Shown: positions 8,590 to 16,687 of the stretch, in pieces
Position numbering within the stretch: the stretch's first letter is position 1
Layout: every line of letters begins with the position of its first letter
Assembly: GCA_947494705.1 (NCBI GenBank)
Contig: CANLVN010000003.1
Coordinates: 186,001-250,000 of the forward strand
Direction of reading: 5' to 3'
Source: an uncultured Erythrobacter sp.
Lineage (GTDB): Bacteria > Pseudomonadota > Alphaproteobacteria > Sphingomonadales > Sphingomonadaceae
Length of the DNA stretch: 64,000 nucleotides
Notes under the pieces: generated by a model
The model's input: only the letters and a program-made list of their open reading frames with translations
Database searches by the model: none
Told to the model about the DNA's origin: nothing
Made by a program: the position numbers and the translations under genes

Positions 8590-10754
8590 TACGCTGCCTC
8601 CTCAATCAAGCGGTGGAGCCAATTGGCAGGATCTGGCCCTGTCTGCGCGACCAATTGGTCGAACAAACGCACGGTCTTCTCGCGCCCTGAGAGGATGGTG
8701 AGAAGGTCGCTCTCACCCGACAGCTCAAGCCGCGCAACAACGCTTTCGCGGCCATGTTTGATCAGGAAGCAATGCGAGCTGTCTGGCAGGCTTCGCACGA
8801 GCTCGAACTCGTGCCTGCTGAGGCCAAAACCGTTGATATAGTCCTCGGCTCGCGCCTTCGGATTGATCATGAAGATCTGGGTCGCCGCTTGCTCAATGAT
8901 CGCGCTCGCAATCTTGCTCTCCAGTGCATCCGAAGCACTCTGGGTCGCAAAGCCGACGATCCCGTTGCGCTTTCGGATCGTCTTCTCCCAGTCTTTGATC
9001 CTGCGCACGAACACATCGTCATCGAGCGCCTTCCAGCCCTCGTCGATCACGATGATCGAAGGGTCGCCATCAAGCCGCTCTTCGACACGGTGGAAGAAAT
9101 AGAACATGGCCGGTGTACGCGCTACCGGGTCATCGAGGATCGCGGTCATATCGAACCCGACCGTAGCGGCATCAAGGTCAGTGAGGTCGCGCTCATTGTC
9201 AAACAGCCATGCGCGCTCGCCTTCGCCCCACCACGGGCGCAACCGCGAATACAGATCGTCAGCCTCAGGGCGCGCGCCGCCACGGAAGAGCTCGATAAGA
9301 TAGCGAAGCCTGCGCTTTGCAGGAGGCTGCGCAAAGCTAGTGTCGATCGCGTCGCGAATGGCGTCGAGCTCGTTGGTGCTCGTGCCGCCCGCAAGGATAG
9401 CAATCCAACCGAGGAGGAACTGCCTGTTTGCAGGCGTGTCATCGATTTGCAGGGGATTGAGGCCGGAAGCAGACCCCGGGCTCAACCGGTCATATTGTCC
9501 GCCGATAGCGCGGATGAAGAGCTCGGCGCCACGATCCTTATCGAAGAAAATGATGCGCGGATTGAAGCGGCGCGCCTGAGCAAGCAGGAAGTTTAGAACG
9601 ACCGTCTTCCCCGAACCCGACGGCCCAATCACAGTGAAATTACCCAAATCCGCCTGGTGGAAGTTGAAGAAGTATGGGCCTGCAGCCGTGGTCTCGAACA
9701 GGGTCACGGCATCGCCCCAATGATTACCCTTTGAGCGTCCCACCGGAAAGTTGTGCAAGCTCGCAAGGCCAGCGAAATTGGTGGTAGAGACCAGACCACG
9801 CCGCCCGATATAGCGGAAATTGGCAGGGAACTGCGCCCAGAACGTCGGCTCGAGCGCGATGTCCTCGCGCACCGCGTTGATCCCCAGATCGGCAAGCAGC
9901 GCGATCACTTCGGCGACCTGCTCTTCGAGCGACTTCAGATCATCGGCATGGACTGCGATGGTCGAGTGGTGCTCCCCAAATCCAGCGCGGCCTGCTGCAA
10001 CCTCGTCCTTCGCCTCGGTCAACTCTCCGCGCAACGACAGCGCCTCGTCCTCGACCGATTGCATTCGGCGCAGCGCCAGATTCATGCGGCCCAGCGCCTG
10101 TGCTCGCTCGACTAACGCGAAGCTCTGAGCAACATGGAGCTCGAACGGGAGGCGATAGAGCTCGTCGAACATGCCCGGAAAGGTCGAACCCGGATAATCC
10201 TTGACCGACACCATCGCGACAAAGCGGCGCGGCAAGTCTCCTGTCTGACCGAGCTCTACGCAGTCCTGACCGAAACTCACTCGCCGCGCTGGAATATAGT
10301 GCCCAAGATCGCCTCGCGGCAGGGCAACGGGGCGCATATCGGCGTTGAAAAGGCAGGAGAGGAACTCGAGCGGCTCGGAACGTTTGCCGTCGGGCGTATC
10401 GTAAATGCTCAGCACCTGCGGGTCATAAGAGCCAAGTGACGCCACCAGTGCCTCGCGCGCCCGGTCGAGAGCGTGCTTCTCGGCAGCGATAAGCCCTGCG
10501 TTACGATTAGCGCTCTTGGCGAACCACCCCCGCATCCGGTCGACGATGCCGATATTGCCTTGTAGCGGCCTGCGGATGATCGTCACGAATAGCTCGTTAA
10601 CAAAGAGCTGCTTTCCTTCGAGCTTTCCGCGCCATTGTGCATCGAGCCGTGCCGAGAAATCATCCGCCGTCACGCGTTCGAGAGAGGCATCGGCCCTGCG
10701 CAGACCGGATCCTGCTTTCTGCTGTCTATGAAGCGGGAGGTTGGGACGCCGCAT
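8589..10754 (-). CDS. virB4: VirB4/CagE-type secretion ATPase, N-terminally truncated
   Basis: The 721-residue protein is homologous to VirB4 from about residue 18 (LRRADASLERVTADDFSARL) onward. It has Walker A GPSGSGKTVVLNFLL near 380 and Walker B SIIVIDEGWKAL near 568. The preceding 60-70 residues of VirB4, which carry the PY...H motif and the first strands, are missing. In their place are about 17 residues (MRRPNLPLHRQQKAGSG) unlike VirB4. The ATG abuts the stop of the DUF927-like ORF upstream. The family is usually about 790-830 residues. The ATPase core is intact, but loss of the N-terminal domain that contacts VirB3/VirB8 probably impairs assembly; virB3 is also gone. Confidence 0.88.
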   Translation of the reverse strand: MRRPNLPLHRQQKAGSGLRRADASLERVTADDFSARLDAQWRGKLEGKQLFVNELFVTIIRRPLQGNIGIVDRMRGWFAKSANRNAGLIAAEKHALDRAREALVASLGSYDPQVLSIYDTPDGKRSEPLEFLSCLFNADMRPVALPRGDLGHYIPARRVSFGQDCVELGQTGDLPRRFVAMVSVKDYPGSTFPGMFDELYRLPFELHVAQSFALVERAQALGRMNLALRRMQSVEDEALSLRGELTEAKDEVAAGRAGFGEHHSTIAVHADDLKSLEEQVAEVIALLADLGINAVREDIALEPTFWAQFPANFRYIGRRGLVSTTNFAGLASLHNFPVGRSKGNHWGDAVTLFETTAAGPYFFNFHQADLGNFTVIGPSGSGKTVVLNFLLAQARRFNPRIIFFDKDRGAELFIRAIGGQYDRLSPGSASGLNPLQIDDTPANRQFLLGWIAILAGGTSTNELDAIRDAIDTSFAQPPAKRRLRYLIELFRGGARPEADDLYSRLRPWWGEGERAWLFDNERDLTDLDAATVGFDMTAILDDPVARTPAMFYFFHRVEERLDGDPSIIVIDEGWKALDDDVFVRRIKDWEKTIRKRNGIVGFATQSASDALESKIASAIIEQAATQIFMINPKARAEDYINGFGLSRHEFELVRSLPDSSHCFLIKHGRESVVARLELSGESDLLTILSGREKTVRLFDQLVAQTGPDPANWLHRLIEEAA

Positions 10755-11156
10755 TCAAGCCGTGACCCTGCCAGTCCGACTTGTTCTATTTCGTTGAAGC
10801 TCGAAGCCGACTATTGAATGATCAGGCATCGACCGGGAAATGACCGATCCATCGGGCAACGCAAATTTTTCGCCGCTCCATCCCGGTTGCTGGAAGCGAG
10901 TGACCCGATGAAAACCGGTCATCGAGTTAACATGACTCTGAATCTCTTCGAATTGTTCAACGGTCGGGTTCAAACCCGCTTCGTCTAGCGCAGCGATTGC
11001 CTTGCGACCTTTGCCACGGAAATCTGACTGCTTCTGGTATTTCGCTTTCCTTGGACCCACTCTGATTTGGACCCAATTTGTACCGTCTTGATCACGGCCT
11101 TTACGGATGAAGACGTGAGTACCGTCTTGGAATTTTGTTTGGGGTACGTATCGCAT
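10755..11156 (-). CDS. truncated DUF927-like protein (N-terminal fragment)
   Basis: The 133-residue ORF opens with a good ribosome site (AGTAAGG just before ATG). It resembles the N-terminal part of DUF927 proteins, primase/helicase-associated factors of integrative elements and satellites: a strand-rich segment with GTNWVQIRVGP, a helix with RKAIAALDEAGLNP, then RVTRFQQPGWSGEKFALPDGSVI, matching the family's GWxxxxFxLPD signature. DUF927 proteins usually continue for several hundred residues with an ATPase domain. Here the frame ends at once, directly abutting virB4. The last 15-20 residues look unrelated. I infer a deletion or recombination junction. A complete small protein is the alternative. 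Confidence 0.6.
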   Translation of the reverse strand: MRYVPQTKFQDGTHVFIRKGRDQDGTNWVQIRVGPRKAKYQKQSDFRGKGRKAIAALDEAGLNPTVEQFEEIQSHVNSMTGFHRVTRFQQPGWSGEKFALPDGSVISRSMPDHSIVGFELQRNRTSRTGRVTA

Positions 11157-11409
11157 TTTACCTTACTCCTACTTTTTCGAGCGGGGAGGTCGGGGAGATC
11201 GGGGAATAGATCTGCATCAGACACGGCACCACTTCGCGAAACTCGACAGTGACGCGCTTCGAGGAGCCGAAAACTCCCGGATCATACAGCCCAACCAGGC
11301 CTCGCTAGTTTTGTTGATTTTCCAACGCCAATTCACGGATATGCGGCACTTGGGATAGCCGTAGACAGCGGAATTGAGCGATCAGATCATGAATTAGTAT
11401 ACTGCCATG

Positions 11410-12321
11410 TTACGCGCTCAGAGCCAGCACACCCCCTTTCACGTGGACGTCCATCAGGATGAAAAGGTCCTCAGGGCGGTGTCGATCGAGGAACAACATC
11501 GATCGGGTATGCTCTTCGCCTTGCAGGCGCTTTGCCTGTGCGGCATTTCGGAGTTCCCAATAACCTTTCACGCTGTAGGCGAACGCCCGTGAGGCTTCAC
11601 CTAGATCGAGCTGCGGGTTCACGACGGGGTGCCGACAATCGGGGATTCCATTAACACCGGTCCAAGGGCGATAGGGCTCACGGCCCTTCAAGGCGTTGAT
11701 CGCGTCGACATAGTCGTCGGTCGCCAATAGGTGAGCGTGAAACTGGTAACATTGTGGGTCGATGTCGTAGGACGCTTCAAAGCGTCCGATTAGGAAGCCT
11801 TCAGCAATTTCGACACCAGTGTCCGCGATGTTCTTGCGCAATACCCTCTTGAACGCAGCGATATCGACGTTGTCTAGGTCAGCGGGATGGCGGGCCCAAT
11901 CTTGCCGGATGATGGTGGCGAAGCTCGCTCTGTCGGGCAACTCTTCGGCAATGAGGGCATTCAGGTTGCCAACGATGCGTTCGCGCAGGTCTCGCCAGTA
12001 GAGCTTGCTGGCCAACGTGGGCCAAGGATAACGGCGGCTCGACGCACAGAGGCGCGCCGACAGGTCGCGTGCTGCATCTCCCCAGTCACCTTGGTGCTTC
12101 GTCTTTTCCAACAGCCGGGCTCGTGTCTCGTCCTCGTGCAAACAGGAAGCTTTACTTTCGAAGTCGCTTTGAAGCGTACTCGGCCAAAATTCCTTCGCTG
12201 GGAGCAAGAGGCTGGAGACGCCGGGTCGCCCCGGTTTCGGCTGGCGAGCATTTAAATACGCGTTTTTTGCCTCACAGTTCGTGACTGGCCTGTGATTCTT
12301 CCGTTTCGTACTCACCTTCAT
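11410..12321 (-). CDS. candidate HUH-type replication initiation protein
   Basis: The start ATG at 12321 has GAGGAACGAG immediately upstream and gives 303 residues; a longer frame to 12582 would overlap the upstream gene. Residues 181-200 read FEASYDIDPQCYQFHAHLLA, which resembles motif 2 of Rep_1 or inovirus Gp2/YagK-like replication proteins (Glu, then strand-His-x-His-strand). Residues 245-256 contain AFAYSVKGYW, whose Tyr249/Lys252 arrangement resembles the catalytic Tyr motif. HUH proteins nick and religate origin DNA for rolling-circle replication. The family match is by eye. Neighbours (HTH protein, DUF927 fragment) fit the replication module of a small integrative element. Confidence 0.5.
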   Translation of the reverse strand: MKVSTKRKNHRPVTNCEAKNAYLNARQPKPGRPGVSSLLLPAKEFWPSTLQSDFESKASCLHEDETRARLLEKTKHQGDWGDAARDLSARLCASSRRYPWPTLASKLYWRDLRERIVGNLNALIAEELPDRASFATIIRQDWARHPADLDNVDIAAFKRVLRKNIADTGVEIAEGFLIGRFEASYDIDPQCYQFHAHLLATDDYVDAINALKGREPYRPWTGVNGIPDCRHPVVNPQLDLGEASRAFAYSVKGYWELRNAAQAKRLQGEEHTRSMLFLDRHRPEDLFILMDVHVKGGVLALSA

Positions 12322-12508
12322 CTCGTTCCTCGCTTTCGAACGCAGGTAGCGCTTGTCTGAGTGAAGAAATTGAGGTGCGGCCCTATGGGCCCGATATCGA
12401 TGCACCAGATCAAGGTTTCGTAGGCGTTGTCGCTCGGAGTCACAGGACGGCTCTGCATCCCAAGATCGCTGGAAAACTGCCGATCGTTGGAGGAGAAATT
12501 TTCGGTCA

Positions 12509-12781
12509 TTAGCTCTTGCCCGCCCTAGGCTTGTGATGACGCCGCCTCTCTTTCGCCAGCTGGCGTTCGATGTAGGCATCAACTTCGCTTCGCTTGGTCA
12601 GTCGCTTGCTCGACCCTAGGAAGGTTTCGAATTCACCTTGTCTGCGCAGTTTGTTGAAAGTCGTCTTGCCGATTGACAGGTAAGCGCAGACATCCTTGAC
12701 CGATAGGCATTGGTCGGGCTCGGAAGTGGCAGAAGACGCTAACTTGTCAGCGTCGTGAGGTTGATCGGTATTGCTTGGCAT
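12509..12781 (-). CDS. AlpA/excisionase-like helix-turn-helix protein
   Basis: Starting at the ATG at 12781 gives 90 residues; an upstream extension to 12886 lacks homology-like character. The centre (CLSVKDVCAYLSIGKTTFNKLRRQGEFETFLGSSKRLTKRSEVDAYIERQL) is a MerR/AlpA-type winged HTH as found in phage and island excisionases: a helix pair, a KTTF turn, the wing residues RLTKRSEV and an Ile-rich final helix. It is followed by a basic tail. Such proteins bind attachment-site arms or regulate integrase and replication genes. No integrase is visible in this window, so its partner may be lost or lie elsewhere. Confidence 0.75.
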   Translation of the reverse strand: MPSNTDQPHDADKLASSATSEPDQCLSVKDVCAYLSIGKTTFNKLRRQGEFETFLGSSKRLTKRSEVDAYIERQLAKERRRHHKPRAGKS

Positions 12782-12851
12782 TATGAGCCTCCTTTGGATT
12801 GGAGGCCCAACAGTGACTCGGGCAGAGCGCGCTGGCCAATGAGCTAATGTT

Positions 12852-13511
12852 TTAAGTTTTGCGCTGTTTGGTCTCGGTTGCCGCAAGCTCGTTTAGTCGC
12901 TTGAGGACTTCACTTGCGGCAGGACCCATTGTCGGATCTTTGCAGGGCTCAAGGTCCCAATTTTCAAGTCGGTTGTTGACTTCATCTAAGACCTGTTGCT
13001 GGGTCAGATTTCCGTGAACAATATGGTCCTTCACGCAGGTGGTGAGAGCAGCGATCCACTCGGGCCATCTCGCTGTGCGCTTTCGTTGGCGAGACTTCTT
13101 CGGCACCGTGGCCCGCTCAGGATCGAATTTTCGTACCAACGCATTGACCGTCTTCTCTTCCAGTTTGACCGCAGAGTAAGCGTCTGGATCGGAGTCCGAA
13201 CTGAAGACAAAGCCTTCTTGTAGTCTCCACTTGTCCACTTCTGATGGATATGCATCGGTCCAAAAGCTGCCCGGAATTGCAGTCTCTGAGCCATATTTCG
13301 GTGGTTTAAAACTAGTTGAGATATCCCGGAGCAACATAGGATCTCTTTTTTGGCACGACGGAGGTTCGGGCGGAATCGGTTTGCCTCGCGCAGGAAGTTC
13401 TTCGCTTACCAGTGCATCGATCAAGATCTGGCGCGCCCGTTCCCTGGAGCCCAGCACTGCGTTTAGTTTTCGCACAGCAATCTCGGTCGAAATATATCCG
13501 CCTCTAGCCAT
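12852..13511 (-). CDS. hypothetical protein of the integrative element
   Basis: ATG at 13511 follows GGAAGGGAAGC, a good ribosome site, giving 219 residues (MARGGYISTEIAVRKLNAVL...). The N-terminus ISTEIAVRKLNAVLGSRERARQILIDALVSEEL looks like a helical DNA-binding or adaptor domain. The C-terminal half is basic then helical (KKSRQRKRTARWPEWIAALTTCV...). I do not recognise a family. It is the first gene of the element's leftward run and lies beside direct repeats at 13666-13687, so it may be a regulatory or partner protein of the replication module. Confidence 0.55.
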   Translation of the reverse strand: MARGGYISTEIAVRKLNAVLGSRERARQILIDALVSEELPARGKPIPPEPPSCQKRDPMLLRDISTSFKPPKYGSETAIPGSFWTDAYPSEVDKWRLQEGFVFSSDSDPDAYSAVKLEEKTVNALVRKFDPERATVPKKSRQRKRTARWPEWIAALTTCVKDHIVHGNLTQQQVLDEVNNRLENWDLEPCKDPTMGPAASEVLKRLNELAATETKQRKT

Positions 13512-13665
13512 AAGCTTCCCTTCCTCCGAGTACATGCATCGACTAAGCGAAGCGACTTGGCAATTCTGTTTCGATCAATGGGCCATGCTATCCGCTCCCG
13601 TTGCTACCATGCTGAGTGTGCGGGTTGTTAAACCTGAAGCTTTTCGGCCACGATCAATCTAACTC

Positions 13666-13687
13666 AATTATGACCATAATTATGACC
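13666..13687. repeat. 10-bp direct repeat AATTATGACC, 12-bp period
   Basis: Two perfect copies of AATTATGACC start at 13666 and 13678. They are flanked by the inverted hexamers CTCAAT (13663) and ATTGAG (13694). They sit about 155 bp upstream of the first gene of the element (ATG at 13511), where an operator or excisionase arm site would be expected. The function is inferred. Confidence 0.45.
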
Positions 13688-13738
13688 TGGCTCATTGAGG
13701 GCACACGAATCCAAGTATTTCTGGGAAAACAGTGCGGA

Positions 13739-13752
13739 CTCCCTCTCCGCCA
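13739..13752 (+). other. possible attachment-site remnant resembling a tRNA-Ser 3' end
   Basis: CTCCCTCTCCGCCA matches the usual terminal bases of many alphaproteobacterial serine tRNAs (end of the T-stem, acceptor 3' strand and CCA). Tyrosine-recombinase elements often leave such a copy at one end. No T-loop or rest of a tRNA precedes it, so it is at best one att half-site. A chance match is possible in GC-rich DNA. Confidence 0.3.
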
Positions 13753-13994
13753 CCCACCCCTGCACTCGTCTCTGGTTTCAGGCGGCTAAGCCGCTCAGAA
13801 CAGGCGGTTTTTGTGGTCCAATCCGTAACGCGCGCATCATTCTTTTGGTCTCTCGAGCCGTATCAGGGGGCATTTCCGAGCACCGTCTCTTGGCTTGCGA
13901 ACATCGGTTCAGTTTGGGTGGATTTCCTCGTTTAACAGGCAAGAACAGAGAACTTTTGCAAATTTGAGGCCCGAAACAGGTCCTCGGACTGGCG

Positions 13995-14204
13995 ATGCTG
14001 CTGGTCCTGATGCTGGCAAATCTCAGCAGTATCGTTAGCATGCTTCAAGGCAACGTGGCCACGATCATCCACAATTTCGGTTCGTCCATGCGACGCTTCG
14101 GATTTGCCGGAGCAGTGGCGATGTTATGCCTTATGGCCGCGTTCATCATCGGGTTTGCGACCGAGGATCTCTATATTCGGTTTTACTCCATCGTCGCCTT
14201 TTAG
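13995..14204 (+). CDS. possible small membrane protein
   Basis: This 69-codon ORF has one strong hydrophobic helix near the end (FGFAGAVAMLCLMAAFIIGFA) followed by TEDLYIRFYSIVAF. An internal ATG (MRRFGFAG...) would give 38 residues with a conventional Arg-Arg start before the helix. No convincing ribosome site precedes either start and I recognise no family. It may be a fragment or chance ORF. Confidence 0.25.
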   Translation: MLLVLMLANLSSIVSMLQGNVATIIHNFGSSMRRFGFAGAVAMLCLMAAFIIGFATEDLYIRFYSIVAF

Positions 14205-14315
14205 GAGCGGTCTTGGGACCATGTGTAGGCGTGCTTCTGGCGGACCGGCTTGTGTACTGATGAAACAGCGTTTCAGTTCGGAGCGGTGACATTCATTGCT
14301 GAATCTCGATGACGG

Positions 14316-16679
14316 CTAGTTCGATTGTCCGGTTAGTTTGCACAAGTTCATGCGCTCCTTCAGTGGAGCAAGGCGATATTTGAGCGAGATAGCTGGCAAG
14401 TCGTAACGCTCAGCATAAGCCTGATAGAGCGCGGCAGATTCTCGCGCCAGATTGCAGGCTTGCCCCCTTTCTTCGTTGATCCAATAGGCCTGTGAAGCTT
14501 CATGCAGTCGGTGGGCATAATTCAGCGAAGGGACCGTTTGCACACCCTCTGGCCATTCACTTTGATGGGCTAATTCCAAGCCCTTGGCCAGCAGCCGGTC
14601 TGCTTCAATGTGGTGACCACCCTCCGCTGCGATCCGGCCCATCACAATACTCGTAATCGCCAGGCGACGCTTGAGATCATTGTCGTTGGGATCGGAATTG
14701 TGAGCATCGAGATTACGAATATGGGTGGCACCCATGACCGAACGGGCTTCGTCGACCTGACCGGTCCTGAGGTAGGTTCGGGCCAGATTTGAAGCGATGG
14801 TCGCTTCCAGTCGGTGATCCTCAGGCGATTTGGTCTCCTGTGTAAGTTGGCGCTGCGCTGTCAACGCCAGCCGAAATGGCTCGATTCCGAACTCATCCCC
14901 CTTCTTCCAAATCTCAATTCCGGCGCTCAGGTTCAGAAGATCGTTATACGATCGACGCACAGTGTGACTTGATCGAAACTGCTCGGGAGCGCTTTCGATT
15001 TGGTCCAAACCTCGCTCTATCGCTTTAATTCCTTCTGCCTCTGCTCCGTTACAACATATAAGTGCGTCGCCCAGATACCTCTCGGCACGGCCGAGCTCGG
15101 CAATGGACTCGGCGCTGGGCTCAGTGATTGAGAGCAGAAGCTTTCTTGCTCTTTTCAGGAGGACAACCGAACCGGGTGGATCGGTGAAAGTTTGCAACTT
15201 GTCGCTCGAAAGACCCACCAATGTCTGTGCCAAGGCCAAACTTGAATCATCGCTGGGAGCTTCGGCATGAAGTTGCTCTAGGATTTGCAACGACCGCTCG
15301 TAGAGGGCCAGACCTCGCGAAATGTCGCCGCTGTTCCCACTACCAAGAGAGCCTGTCGCCTGGGCCAGTCGAGCAAAGCCACGACCGGCAGCAAGCCTTG
15401 CATCTGGTGAGGCTTTCGGATCAGAAGCCAGTTCATCCAGGTATTTCTGAGCATTTTGAGCTACGAGGAGCCTGGCTTGCGAATTCCCGGATCGGCGGCT
15501 CACTTCGTCGAATACATCGAACATCATAGTACTTGCGAGCTGTCGAGTGTCTGCAAGACTTTGTTCGGCAGCCAGAAAAGCGACTTCGGTTTCGCGATAT
15601 GCTTGGGTGACAAGCACGAACGCACCTGTAATCGCGATTGCAGCGGCGGCCGCAGTGCCAACAAGCAGCTTTTGCCTCCGGGCGAATTTGCCCGCGGCAT
15701 AGGCCAGGCCGCCTCGGACGGCTGAGACCGGGCGCATGCTTGTAAAATTATCGAGGTCTTCGATCAGGGCCGAAACGGAGGGATAGCGATCTTCGGCACG
15801 TTCTGCGCTGGCCATGCGGGCAATTGCAAGCACTTCGGATTGTTCGTGACCCGAGATCAGCGTCAAGAGCAATTTCCCCAGCGCATATACGTCCGTGAGC
15901 GTCGAAGCCGGCACGCCTGACCGCTGCTCGGGTGCTGCAAAACCGGGTGTGTGCTCAAAACGGCTGTCCTCCTCCCTCTCCCTTTGAGCGTTCTCGGAAC
16001 GTGCAATCCCGAAATCGATCACTTTTACAGCGTTCTGCTCTGTAATCAGCACATTGGGCGGGGTCAGATCGCGGTGGATGATCAATCGCTGGTGAGCCGC
16101 TTCGACAGCGACACAAATCTGCCTGAATATCTGAAGCCTTGCGCTCAGATCTCGCGGTTTGGTCTCAAGCCATTGACTCAGGGGAACACCATCGACGAAC
16201 TCCATGACGAAGTATGGCGTGCCATCCTGTGTTTCCCCTCCATCGAAAAGCCGCGCGATGCCCGGATGGTTCAGATCAGCTAGGATCTGTCTTTCGTGGC
16301 GAAAGCGTTCGACAATCGCAGGATTAGTGAGGCTCTTTTTTATGAGCTTGATGGCGACGGCGTGATTGAAATCTTGCGCAGCGCGCTCGGCGAGATAGAC
16401 ATTGCCCATCCCGCCCCGACCTATGAGGCGCAGGATACGGTAAGCGCCGATCCTGTCTGGCATGACGTCATCTTCCAACCCCGTCGCTGCGCCGCCCGTC
16501 ATGATGCCTGGAAAGGAGGACTGGCTCACCGCAAGCAAGTTCAGCGCACGAACTTTGGCCGCATCGCTCAGCATGGGCTCGGACGCGAGATAGGCCTCCC
16601 GATCGCAGGAGGGATGATCGAGAGCTTCTTCGAGCGCTGCGATCGCTTCGCGTTCGGTGTCTGAGTCGTGCCGGTCCAT
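14316..16679 (-). CDS. membrane Ser/Thr protein kinase with TPR-like C-terminus
   Basis: ATG at 16679 lies eight bases after the sigma-factor stop and gives 787 residues. An N-terminal helical segment (EREAIAALEEALDHPSCDREAYL) precedes a Hanks-type kinase domain (about 75-330): glycine loop GRGGMGNVY, VAIKLIKK, catalytic loop IHRDLTPPNVL, DFGIA and APEQ. The catalytic loop has Thr where eukaryotic-type kinases usually have Lys (HRDLKP). One transmembrane helix follows (about 345-368). The last 400 residues are helical repeats, probably TPR-like and periplasmic. Kinases of this layout accompany TIGR02999-type ECF sigma factors and are thought to control them by phosphorylation; here the pair is adjacent and co-directional. 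Confidence 0.9.
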   Translation of the reverse strand: MDRHDSDTEREAIAALEEALDHPSCDREAYLASEPMLSDAAKVRALNLLAVSQSSFPGIMTGGAATGLEDDVMPDRIGAYRILRLIGRGGMGNVYLAERAAQDFNHAVAIKLIKKSLTNPAIVERFRHERQILADLNHPGIARLFDGGETQDGTPYFVMEFVDGVPLSQWLETKPRDLSARLQIFRQICVAVEAAHQRLIIHRDLTPPNVLITEQNAVKVIDFGIARSENAQREREEDSRFEHTPGFAAPEQRSGVPASTLTDVYALGKLLLTLISGHEQSEVLAIARMASAERAEDRYPSVSALIEDLDNFTSMRPVSAVRGGLAYAAGKFARRQKLLVGTAAAAAIAITGAFVLVTQAYRETEVAFLAAEQSLADTRQLASTMMFDVFDEVSRRSGNSQARLLVAQNAQKYLDELASDPKASPDARLAAGRGFARLAQATGSLGSGNSGDISRGLALYERSLQILEQLHAEAPSDDSSLALAQTLVGLSSDKLQTFTDPPGSVVLLKRARKLLLSITEPSAESIAELGRAERYLGDALICCNGAEAEGIKAIERGLDQIESAPEQFRSSHTVRRSYNDLLNLSAGIEIWKKGDEFGIEPFRLALTAQRQLTQETKSPEDHRLEATIASNLARTYLRTGQVDEARSVMGATHIRNLDAHNSDPNDNDLKRRLAITSIVMGRIAAEGGHHIEADRLLAKGLELAHQSEWPEGVQTVPSLNYAHRLHEASQAYWINEERGQACNLARESAALYQAYAERYDLPAISLKYRLAPLKERMNLCKLTGQSN

Positions 16680-16687
16680 CGCCCCGC

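Larger units (their letters stand above)
13512..14315. other. 804-bp stretch without a clear gene, at the element edge
   Basis: This stretch separates the mobile-element genes from the kinase gene. It holds a pair of 10-bp direct repeats (13666-13687), a CTCAAT/ATTGAG inverted pair (13663-13668 and 13694-13699), a tRNA-Ser-like 14-mer (13739-13752), a small GCGGC-TAA-GCCGC hairpin near 13789-13801 and one possible small membrane ORF (13995-14204). No integrase or full tRNA was found on either strand. Confidence 0.6.

Noticed and set aside
12322-12582. N-terminal extension of the Rep-like protein
   Set aside because: It overlaps the HTH gene, lacks homology-like composition, and a strong ribosome site precedes the internal ATG at 12321.
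13690-13752. Complete tRNA-Ser gene
   Set aside because: Only the last 14 bases fit; no T-loop, anticodon or D-arm can be folded upstream.
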